From Brevundimonas sp. UBA2388 (lineage in GTDB: Bacteria; Pseudomonadota; Alphaproteobacteria; Caulobacterales; Caulobacteraceae), in contig DDSO01000129.1 in assembly GCA_002343425.1 (NCBI GenBank), positions 1 through 5,638 on the forward strand: a stretch of DNA of 5,638 nt, in the 5' to 3' direction. Of this stretch, positions 1-4,519 are shown piece by piece. The position numbers and the translations under genes are program-made. The notes beneath the pieces were generated by a model, which saw only the letters and a list, made by a program, of their open reading frames with translations, did no database searches and had not been told where the DNA came from. Every line of letters begins with the position of its first letter. Position 1 is the stretch's first letter.

Positions 1-457
1 CCATCTTGGGCAGGTACATCGCCTTCTGCTCATCCGAGCCGTTGGCGTTCAAACCCCAGTAGGCGCCCGCGGTCAGGCCCGGATACATCGAGAAGGCGGC
101 GCTGGCGGCGGCGGTCATCTGGCCGAAGGCCATGGCCACCACGGCCGGCATCCCCTGGCCGCCGTGTTCCGGCAGGGCCGACAGGGCGGGCCAGCCGGCC
201 TCGACCATCGCCTTGTAGGCTTCCTTCCAGCCGGTCGGGCCGGTGACCTTGCCGTTGTCCCATTTGCAGCCTTCCTGATCGCCGATGCGGTTCAGGGGGG
301 CGATGACCTCCTCAGCGAATTTGGCGCCTTCCTCGAGGATCTGTCCGACCAGGTCCGACGACACGTCGGCAAAACCGGGCTGGTTGGAATAGCGGTCGAT
401 CTCCAGCACCTCGTTCAGGACGAACGTCAGGTCGCGGACAGGCGCCTTGTAGGCCAT
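1..457 (-). CDS. Acyl-CoA dehydrogenase (DmdC/FadE-like), C-terminus outside window
   Basis: This is the first 152 codons of a flavin (FAD) acyl-CoA dehydrogenase, which catalyses alpha,beta-dehydrogenation of an acyl-CoA in beta-oxidation-type catabolism in the cytoplasm. The start MAYKAPVRDLTFVLNEVL matches the short N-terminal extension seen in the large (about 590-residue) subfamily that includes DmdC and many proteobacterial FadE-like enzymes. The helical acyl-CoA dehydrogenase N-domain follows, from about residue 35 (EEGAKFAEEVIAPLNRIGD) through AGWPALSALPEHGGQGMP (about 90-107). The FAD- and substrate-binding middle domain and the catalytic Glu lie outside the window, so the substrate cannot be assigned. 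The ATG at 457 is only 4 bases after the stop of the MerR gene. A purine-rich GCGAGAG stretch inside the end of that gene can serve as ribosome binding site, so the two are very probably co-transcribed and translationally coupled. No frameshift is seen. Family assignment is firm; the exact substrate is unknown. Confidence 0.93.
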   Translation of the reverse strand, partial: MAYKAPVRDLTFVLNEVLEIDRYSNQPGFADVSSDLVGQILEEGAKFAEEVIAPLNRIGDQEGCKWDNGKVTGPTGWKEAYKAMVEAGWPALSALPEHGGQGMPAVVAMAFGQMTAAASAAFSMYPGLTAGAYWGLNANGSDEQKAMYLPKM

Positions 458-461
458 GGGA

Positions 462-947
462 TTACGCTCTCGCTTTGAAGGGCTGGTGGAGGGGGTCGGC
501 GTTCAGGCGCGACTTGAGCAGGTCGGCGTATTCATCGGCGCCGGGCAGCAGGTCGGGGCGGAATTCGCCCAGTTTCCGCTCCATCACGGCGCAGGCTTCC
601 TCGGCCGTCTCGATGGCGGCGTCGAGGTCTTCGCGCTGCTGTTTCAGCGCCGCGATCTGGGCCCGGTGCCGGCGCAGGGCGACCGACATCTGGTGGGCGT
701 TGTGATTGTCGTGGTCGTACAGATCCAGCATCTCCTGGATCTCCAGCAGGCTGAACCCGATGCGCCGTCCGCGCAGGATCAGCTTCAGCCGGGCCCGGTC
801 GCGCGCGTCATAGACCCGCGTCTGGCCCTTGCGGGCAGGCGTCAGCAGGCCCTTGTCCTCATAGAATCTCAGGGCGCGCGCCGTCGCCCCGAACTCCCGA
901 CAGAGCTGGCGGATGGAATAGGTGCGATGATCGTCGGCGGTCGCCAT
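462..947 (-). CDS. MerR-family transcriptional regulator, LiuR-like
   Basis: This is a 161-residue DNA-binding regulator. The N-terminal MerR winged helix-turn-helix (about residues 9-75) begins YSIRQLCREFGATARALRFY and continues EDKGLLTPARKGQTRVYDARDR, then RRIGFSLLEIQEMLDLYD. A coiled-coil dimerisation helix follows (about 85-122, ALRRHRAQIAALKQQREDLD). The C-terminal region is short and lacks a drug-binding domain and the cysteine pattern of metal-responsive MerR proteins. This layout and a downstream acyl-CoA dehydrogenase fit LiuR-type regulators, which repress branched-chain amino acid and fatty acid degradation genes; that function is inferred from family and context. A TTG two codons upstream (953) is an alternative start, but the ATG at 947 is preferred. 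No clear Shine-Dalgarno precedes it, and a TTATGA -10-like box ends 7 bases upstream, so the message may be leaderless. A 16-base palindrome just upstream suggests autoregulation. Confidence 0.9.
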   Translation of the reverse strand: MATADDHRTYSIRQLCREFGATARALRFYEDKGLLTPARKGQTRVYDARDRARLKLILRGRRIGFSLLEIQEMLDLYDHDNHNAHQMSVALRRHRAQIAALKQQREDLDAAIETAEEACAVMERKLGEFRPDLLPGADEYADLLKSRLNADPLHQPFKARA

Positions 948-954
948 GGCCAAG

Positions 955-960
955 TCATAA
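955..960 (-). promoter_or_regulatory. Candidate -10 box for the MerR-acyl-CoA dehydrogenase operon
   Basis: The minus strand reads TTATGA here, a moderate match to TATAAT, directly after the palindromic operator and 7 bases before the ATG at 947. Transcription would begin at or next to the start codon, giving a leaderless mRNA, which is common in Caulobacter relatives. No good -35 hexamer is visible at 17-20 bases, as is usual for MerR-controlled promoters. Inference from position only. Confidence 0.35.
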
Positions 961-961
961 C

Positions 962-977
962 TTGACGTGCACGTAAA
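962..977. promoter_or_regulatory. Probable operator of the MerR/LiuR-like regulator
   Basis: TTGACGTGCACGTAAA is a 16-base inverted repeat: the half-sites TTGACGTG and TTTACGTG match at 7 of 8 positions. It lies in the 49-base space between the MerR-family gene and the divergent DUF2256 gene. The shape TTnACGTnnACGTnAA fits my recollection of the LiuR binding motif in proteobacteria, and a MerR dimer contacts a palindrome of about this size between its -35 and -10 boxes. On the minus strand it sits immediately upstream of the candidate -10 box, where it could control the regulator and the dehydrogenase. Its left half also contains TTGACG, which could act as a -35 box for the plus-strand gene. 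Confidence 0.72.
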
Positions 978-996
978 GGGAAGCCTTTAGCTCGGC

Positions 997-1167
997 ATGG
1001 CCCGCAAACACGTCAACCTCGGCTCCGCCCCCGACAAGCGCGACCTGCCGCAAAAGACCTGCGTCGTCTGCGGCCGCCCCTTCTCATGGCGCCGCAAATG
1101 GGCCCGCGACTGGGATCAGGTGAAGGTCTGTTCCGACCGGTGCCGGGCGGCAGGGGCGAAGGCCTAG
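997..1167 (+). CDS. DUF2256 small zinc-ribbon protein
   Basis: This is a 56-residue ORF starting MARKHVNLGS. Two cysteine pairs, C22-V-V-C25 and C45-S-D-R-C49, flank the motif GRPFSWRRKWARDWDQVKV. Together these are the signature of the DUF2256 family: a compact, probably Zn-binding ribbon of about 50-60 residues with conserved aromatic and basic residues. The biochemical function is unknown. From general knowledge, family members often lie near photolyase/cryptochrome-type genes, but none is in this window. The ATG at 997 has a weak GGGAAG at 978-983, rather far upstream (13 bases). It is the only plus-strand gene, divergent from the MerR regulator and sharing its 49-base promoter region. 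Its TAG stop overlaps the stop of the converging DoxX-like gene within a single CTAG. Family call is strong; role is unknown. Confidence 0.9.
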   Translation: MARKHVNLGSAPDKRDLPQKTCVVCGRPFSWRRKWARDWDQVKVCSDRCRAAGAKA

Positions 1168-1586
1168 CGAACTTCGCGGGCCCGCTTCCAAAGGACCGTG
1201 GCGGTCATGGCGATCAGGACCAGATTGGTCAGCGCCGGGCCGACGTCCAGGCCCGCGGCGTGAATGCCCAGCATCACGACTTCCAGCGCCAGCAGGCCGC
1301 TCGCGGCCATGACCAGCAGCGGCCGGCCGTGCTTCCACGACACCAGCGGCGCGAGCACCAGAACGGCGAGGAGAATCTCGGCGACGCCGAGGCCGCGCAC
1401 CATGTTCGGGGTCACCAGCGCGGGCCAGCGCATCAGGTCGATCAGGTTGGCCATCGGCTCGCTGAGCTTGGCGTAGCCGGCCGCGATGAAGAACATCGCG
1501 ATCCAGCCCTGGAGCGTCCAGAGGGTCAGGTTGCGGTAGCTCTGGTTCAGCCGCGCGCGGGCGGGGGTGAGGGTCCGGGTCGACAT
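1164..1586 (-). CDS. DoxX-like four-helix membrane protein
   Basis: This is a 140-residue inner-membrane protein with four hydrophobic helices: about residues 22-41 (LWTLQGWIAMFFIAAGYAKL), 62-84, 88-111 and 115-133, then a basic C-terminus WKRAREVR. The first-helix motif FFIAAGYAKL, the loop before helix 2 and the total size fit the DoxX/DoxX-like family. Members are often linked to redox or thiosulfate metabolism, but most are uncharacterised, so no substrate is proposed. The start at 1586 (MSTRTLTPARARLNQSYRNL) is chosen because it gives a normal short cytoplasmic N-terminus. The frame stays open upstream to 1802, but that extension is Arg-rich, lacks family character and would start inside the palindromic repeat at 1794-1838. 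No strong ribosome binding site precedes 1586. The TAG stop overlaps the convergent DUF2256 stop. Confidence 0.78.
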   Translation of the reverse strand: MSTRTLTPARARLNQSYRNLTLWTLQGWIAMFFIAAGYAKLSEPMANLIDLMRWPALVTPNMVRGLGVAEILLAVLVLAPLVSWKHGRPLLVMAASGLLALEVVMLGIHAAGLDVGPALTNLVLIAMTATVLWKRAREVR

Positions 1587-1616
1587 TTTCGGCACGCCGG
1601 GGAGGGCGCTCTCTTG

Positions 1617-1622
1617 ATTAGC
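1617..1622 (-). promoter_or_regulatory. Weak candidate -10 box upstream of the DoxX-like gene
   Basis: The minus strand reads TTGCTAAT around here, with GCTAAT resembling a -10 box preceded by TG. It lies about 30 bases upstream of the ATG at 1586, in one of the few AT-richer patches of the gap. No convincing -35 hexamer is found 16-18 bases further upstream, so support is weak. Confidence 0.2.
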
Positions 1623-1793
1623 AACAGACGCGATGTCGGATCGCATGACCCGTTCCGCAAGAGCGCGAAGCGTGAGCGTAACCATCCGTGACCGCCTTCT
1701 GCGAGAGCTACGGGGCCGAAGCGTGGCCGTATGCATAAATCTCTGTAATGCGTGCGGCGTTGCAGTCGGGTTAAGGCCAGGGTTGGCGGGACC

Positions 1794-1838
1794 CCTTGTC
1801 ATCCCGGCCGAACCCCGGCGAAGGCCAGGATGACAAGG
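1794..1838. repeat. Palindromic intergenic repeat / terminator-like hairpin after selO
   Basis: The arms CCTTGTCATCC (1794-1804) and GGATGACAAGG (1828-1838) are perfect 11-base inverted repeats. After one mismatch a further four pairs form (GGCC 1806-1809 with GGCC 1823-1826), leaving a 13-base loop. The unit lies 21 bases beyond the selO stop. No T-tract follows on the minus strand, so it is not a textbook Rho-independent terminator, though the strong stem could protect or end the selO message. The TGTCATCC-CGGCC...GGATGACA design resembles short interspersed palindromes common between genes in alphaproteobacteria; that resemblance is from memory. Confidence 0.75.
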
Positions 1839-1859
1839 TCCGTCCCGATTCCCGCCAGC

Positions 1860-3263
1860 TCAGCCCCGCGCTTCGCCGGCCTCGCGCAGACGCCGCACCT
1901 TGGCCTCAAGCGGTCCCCAGTCGTCGTGACCGTCGATCGCGGCCCAGATCGCCTCGACCTCGTCGATCAGCATCTCTTCCGGCTCTGCGGCGGCGAAGAT
2001 CGGCGCCTCCAGCCGCTCGGGCCGGTCCGGCGCATGTTCGAACAGGGCGAAGCGGAAGGCGTCGAAGGCCTCGCCCTGATAGAGCTTGCCGCGCCGCCCG
2101 CCGAGCGCCCGGGCCGAGGAGGCGAAGCCGCCGAACCAGTCGAAGAACAGCGGCTCCCAGCGCAGCGCCTCGCCGCCCTCGCGCAGCAGCGCCAAGGTCG
2201 TGTCCAGCAGCCTCTGGTCTGCCGCCTCGCCCAAACTCTCCACGCCCAGCCGCGCCAGGAAGGCGGCGCGCAGCTCGCGGATATAGGCCGGGCCGAACCC
2301 GTTCAGCGCCTCGGTCAGGGGTTCGGCATCCGCCACCGTCTTCAGCGCGCCGCCCAGCTGGGTCAGGGCCCAGAACACCGCCTCCGGCTGGCGCGCGAAG
2401 GCGTACAGGCCGGTCTGGTCGAAATAGGCGGCGGTGAACCCCGGCTCATAATGCGGCAGGAACCGCCACGGGCCGTAGTCGAAGCTCTCGCCCGTGACGT
2501 TCAGATTGTCGGTGTTCAACACCCCGTGGACAAAGCCCGCCGCGATCCACCGTGCCGTCAGCCGGGCCGAGGCCTCGACCACGGCGCGCAGCAAGCCGGG
2601 GGTATCTCCGGGCGCGACGGTCGGGTGGTAGAGCGACCGCGCGTGCTCGACCAGAGTCTCGACCATGTCGGCCCGGCCCAGATACGCCGCCCGCTGGAAG
2701 GTGCCGAAGCGGATATGGCTGTGCGACAGCCGCACCAGCACGGCCGACCGCGTCGGCGACGGCTCATCGCCGCGCTCCAGATCCTCGCCGGTCTCGATCA
2801 GGGAGAAGGCCCGGCTGGTCGGCACGCCCTGGGCCTCCAGCATCTCCGCCGCCAGCACCTCGCGCACTCCGCCCTTCAGCGTCAGCCGACCGTCCCCGGA
2901 CCGCGACCACGGCGTCTGGCCGGAGCCTTTTGTCCCGAGGTCGAGCAGCCGGCCGCGGTCGTCCCGCATCTGGGCCGCCAGAAACCCCCGCCCGTCGCCG
3001 AGATCGGGGTTGTAGGTGCGGAACTGGTGCCCGTGATAGCGCATGGCGACTGGCCCGGGCTGGCCGGGCAGGGGCTCGAAACGACCGAACCGGGCGATCC
3101 ATTCCGCGTCGGTCAGCGTCTCCAGGCCCACGCTCGCGGCCGCCCGGTCGTTGCGGACCCGCAGGATGGTCCGCGGGAAGTCGGCGGCGCGCACGGCGTC
3201 GCCATAGTCTTCCCCAAGGTCGAAGAAGCGCGGTTCCGGGCGGTAGGCGGGGGAGGCGGGCAT
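1860..3263 (-). CDS. selO: SelO/YdiU protein adenylyltransferase (AMPylating pseudokinase)
   Basis: This is a 467-residue protein of the SelO (YdiU, UPF0061) family, which has a kinase fold with inverted ATP binding and transfers AMP to Ser/Thr/Tyr of proteins during redox stress. Visible family landmarks are YHGHQF (76-81), LGDGRG (88-93), DLGTKGSGQTPWSRSGDGR (108-126), REVLAAEML (134-142), FVHGVLNTDN (244-253) and DYGP (262-265). K112 and E135 match the conserved Lys-Glu pair; N253 and D262 match the metal-binding Asn/Asp. All are present, so activity is expected. Length is near the usual 470-490, but there is no cysteine anywhere and the C-terminus lacks the redox Cys/Sec motif. The ATG at 3263 was chosen because family similarity begins just after it; an upstream in-frame start (3377) overlaps mrpG and adds an unrelated Arg-rich stretch. 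A possible AGGGGG ribosome site (3276-3281) is 12 bases away and inside a small hairpin. It lies 52 bases after mrpG, perhaps as a read-through gene. Confidence 0.95.
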   Translation of the reverse strand: MPASPAYRPEPRFFDLGEDYGDAVRAADFPRTILRVRNDRAAASVGLETLTDAEWIARFGRFEPLPGQPGPVAMRYHGHQFRTYNPDLGDGRGFLAAQMRDDRGRLLDLGTKGSGQTPWSRSGDGRLTLKGGVREVLAAEMLEAQGVPTSRAFSLIETGEDLERGDEPSPTRSAVLVRLSHSHIRFGTFQRAAYLGRADMVETLVEHARSLYHPTVAPGDTPGLLRAVVEASARLTARWIAAGFVHGVLNTDNLNVTGESFDYGPWRFLPHYEPGFTAAYFDQTGLYAFARQPEAVFWALTQLGGALKTVADAEPLTEALNGFGPAYIRELRAAFLARLGVESLGEAADQRLLDTTLALLREGGEALRWEPLFFDWFGGFASSARALGGRRGKLYQGEAFDAFRFALFEHAPDRPERLEAPIFAAAEPEEMLIDEVEAIWAAIDGHDDWGPLEAKVRRLREAGEARG

Positions 3264-3264
3264 G

Positions 3265-3282
3265 CAGGGCAAATGCCCCCTG
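3265..3282 (-). promoter_or_regulatory. Small hairpin over the selO ribosome binding site
   Basis: On the minus-strand RNA, CAGGG (3282-3278) can pair with CCCTG (3269-3265), with an extra G-C pair inside, enclosing the sequence CATTTG. The purine run AGGGGG (3281-3276), the only Shine-Dalgarno-like sequence before the selO ATG at 3263, is in one arm. Folding would hide it and could lower or control selO translation. This is inferred from sequence alone. Confidence 0.35.
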
Positions 3283-3299
3283 TCGCCGAAGGCTGCAAT

Positions 3300-3326
3300 G
3301 GCGGCGCCGACCGGTTCAGCGCCGCC
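3300..3326 (-). terminator. GC-rich hairpin spanning the mrpG stop codon
   Basis: GGCGGCGC (3300-3307) and GCGCCGCC (3319-3326) form a perfect 8-pair stem with an 11-base loop that contains the mrpG TGA (3316-3318). No T-run follows on the minus strand, so it is at best an attenuator-like or mRNA-stabilising structure between the mrp genes and selO. A second perfect 7-pair stem (CCGCCGG 3322-3328 with CCGGCGG 3333-3339) shares bases 3322-3326, so the two cannot form together. In GC-rich DNA such stems can arise by chance. Confidence 0.3.
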
Positions 3327-3753
3327 GGCGCCCCGGCGGATCCTGTTGAGGCGCCGGGTGCGGGTCCGCGGCCGCACCCTGGAAGGTGGCCCAGTCGCCC
3401 CCGGACGGCGGGGCCGGCAGGCTGTCGGGGATCCCGTCCGCCGGGTTCGGGTCGATGTGATGGCCCTGACGGTGCAGATGCGCCTTGGCGATCATATTGG
3501 CCGAGATCGGGGCCGTCAGCAGCAGGAAGATGGTGATCAGCAACTCATGCGCCGACCACGCCTGGCCCGACGCCGGGAAATAGATCATCGAGGCGATCAG
3601 GCAGCCGCCGACGCCCAGGGTGGTGGCCTTGGTCGGCCCGTGCAGCCGGGTCATCAGCGACGGCAGCCGCGCCAGTCCCCAGGACCCTATGAGGATGAAG
3701 CCCCCGCCGAGGACCAGCAGGGCGGCGACGAGAATTTCCGCGGCCAGGCTCAT
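3316..3753 (-). CDS. mrpG: Mrp Na+(K+)/H+ antiporter subunit G
   Basis: This is a 145-residue subunit of the multisubunit cation/proton antiporter (MnhG/PhaG family), an integral inner-membrane protein with three helices at about residues 5-27, 45-60 and 68-88. The family motif LPSLMTRLHGPTKATTLGVG (30-49) between helices 1 and 2 is well conserved and settles the identity. From residue 90 a cytoplasmic tail of about 55 residues begins with a histidine cluster (AHLHRQGHH) and continues Pro-rich to a GRRRR end; it is longer than in compact MrpG proteins (about 110-125). The ATG overlaps the mrpF TGA by four bases (3750-3753), and a GGGGAG run lies about 10 bases before it. It is the last mrp gene in canonical order and is required for a complete Mrp complex in other bacteria. 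Confidence 0.95.
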   Translation of the reverse strand: MSLAAEILVAALLVLGGGFILIGSWGLARLPSLMTRLHGPTKATTLGVGGCLIASMIYFPASGQAWSAHELLITIFLLLTAPISANMIAKAHLHRQGHHIDPNPADGIPDSLPAPPSGGDWATFQGAAADPHPAPQQDPPGRRRR

Positions 3754-4031
3754 TCGACGATGTCTCCCCGCAGCAGGAATTTGCAGTAGGCCACCGTGGC
3801 CACGAAGGCGACCATGGCCAGCAGCAGGGCCGCCTCGAAATAGGTCTGGGTCGCCTCGGCCACGCCGAACACCACGATCAGGGCGATGACGTTGATGGTC
3901 AGGGTGTCGACGGCCAGGATGCGGTCCCCCGATGTCGGTCCCCGCACCAGCCGGAACAGGCTCAGGAGGATCGCCAGGCTGACACAGGCGAGGGCGAACG
4001 CCAGGGCCCAGGACAGGATCGCGCCGGTCAT
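3750..4031 (-). CDS. mrpF: Mrp Na+(K+)/H+ antiporter subunit F
   Basis: This is a 93-residue small hydrophobic subunit (MnhF/PhaF family) with three membrane helices at about residues 3-25, 40-58 and 63-85. The hallmark loop RLVRGPTSGDRILAVDTLTI (27-46) carries the conserved acidic residues D36 and D42 between and inside helices 1 and 2. Length is typical for the family (about 85-95). The ATG at 4031 overlaps the mrpE TGA in an ATGA, with GAAGG about 7-8 bases before it. It is co-translated with mrpE and mrpG, and the protein sits in the Mrp complex with E and G next to the MrpA/D proton-pumping modules. Confidence 0.95.
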   Translation of the reverse strand: MTGAILSWALAFALACVSLAILLSLFRLVRGPTSGDRILAVDTLTINVIALIVVFGVAEATQTYFEAALLLAMVAFVATVAYCKFLLRGDIVE

Positions 4032-4519
4032 CGGAACACCTTCAGCAGTCGGGCCTCGTATCGTTGCTTGATGCGGGCCACTTCGGCCACGGGATCGGCG
4101 ACATCCAGCGCGTGGACCAGCAGGGCCCGGCCGTCGCCGGAGACGTCGCTGCTCACCGTCCCCGGCGTCAGGCTGATGGTCCCGGCCAGGACGGTGATGG
4201 CCTCGGCCGATCGCAGCTCGACCGGTATGACCAGCCAGTGCGAACGAAGGTCGCGGTTGCGGCGGCTCAGAATGATCCAGGCGATCTGGAAATTCGCCAC
4301 CACGATGTCGAACAGCACGATCGCCACATAGGCTGCCGCGTCCCGGCCGAAGCGGATGCGTGGACGGTCGGGCCAGAAGCGGCTGGTGACCAGCGGAACC
4401 AGCACGCTGAACACCACGGCCAGGAACAGGGCCCCCATGGTGAACTCATTGACCAGCAGCATCCAGACCACGAGCAGCAGCACGCTCAGGGCCGGGTGGG
4501 GCAGCAGGCGGCGGATCAT
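4028..4519 (-). CDS. mrpE: Mrp Na+(K+)/H+ antiporter subunit E
   Basis: This is a 163-residue subunit (MnhE/PhaE family). The N-terminal half has membrane helices at about residues 8-25, 27-45 and 63-85. The C-terminal half is a soluble domain with the family motif AITVLAGTISLTPGTVSSDV (106-125), followed by a short alpha/beta segment ending EARLLKVFR. Length is normal (about 160-170). The ATG at 4519 overlaps the mrpD TGA (4516-4519) and has a good GGGAGG ribosome site at 4526-4531, spaced 6 bases. MrpE is needed for full assembly or activity of the antiporter in characterised systems. No oddities were noticed. Confidence 0.95.
   Translation of the reverse strand: MIRRLLPHPALSVLLLVVWMLLVNEFTMGALFLAVVFSVLVPLVTSRFWPDRPRIRFGRDAAAYVAIVLFDIVVANFQIAWIILSRRNRDLRSHWLVIPVELRSAEAITVLAGTISLTPGTVSSDVSGDGRALLVHALDVADPVAEVARIKQRYEARLLKVFR

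Larger units (their letters stand above)
1587..1859. other. Gene-free interval between selO and the DoxX-like gene
   Basis: These 273 bases hold no convincing gene. The selO-proximal end carries the palindromic repeat at 1794-1838. The middle has an AT-richer patch (ATGCATAAATCTCTGTAATG, 1731-1750). At 1652-1682 there is an imperfect inverted repeat, GTTCCGC against GCGTAAC, around a GCGAAGCGTGAGCG core that may be a degenerate interspersed repeat. The likely promoter of the DoxX-like gene must lie here if that gene is not read through from selO. Confidence 0.6.

Noticed and set aside
30..263. 77-codon minus-strand frame inside the acyl-CoA dehydrogenase
   Set aside because: It is an out-of-frame Arg/Gly-rich translation within a well-supported gene.
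456..965. 169-codon plus-strand open frame opposite the MerR regulator
   Set aside because: It covers the same DNA as the clear MerR-family gene; the translation has no recognisable domain and fits an antisense shadow.
1652..1682. Imperfect inverted repeat around GCGAAGCGTGAGCG considered as a terminator or repeat element
   Set aside because: Only six of seven arm bases pair, no T-tract follows, and a single copy is visible, so it is not called as a separate feature.
1086..1691. 201-codon plus-strand frame opposite the DoxX-like gene
   Set aside because: The protein is His/Gln/Arg/Gly-rich with no hydrophobic or domain pattern. It also overlaps DUF2256 in another frame, so it is a shadow.
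1587..1802. 72-residue N-terminal extension of the DoxX-like protein
   Set aside because: Its first ATG lies inside the palindromic repeat, and the residues are Arg-rich with no family character. The ATG at 1586 gives a normal four-helix protein.
3264..3377. 38-residue upstream extension of selO
   Set aside because: It overlaps the end of mrpG, is Arg/Gly/Ala-rich without SelO similarity, and the family N-terminus begins just after the ATG at 3263.
1752..3536. 594-codon plus-strand open frame lying antisense across selO
   Set aside because: It is a shadow of selO in GC-rich DNA. Its translation is low-complexity (Arg/Gln/Pro/Gly-rich) with no domain, while the minus-strand frame encodes a full SelO protein with conserved motifs.
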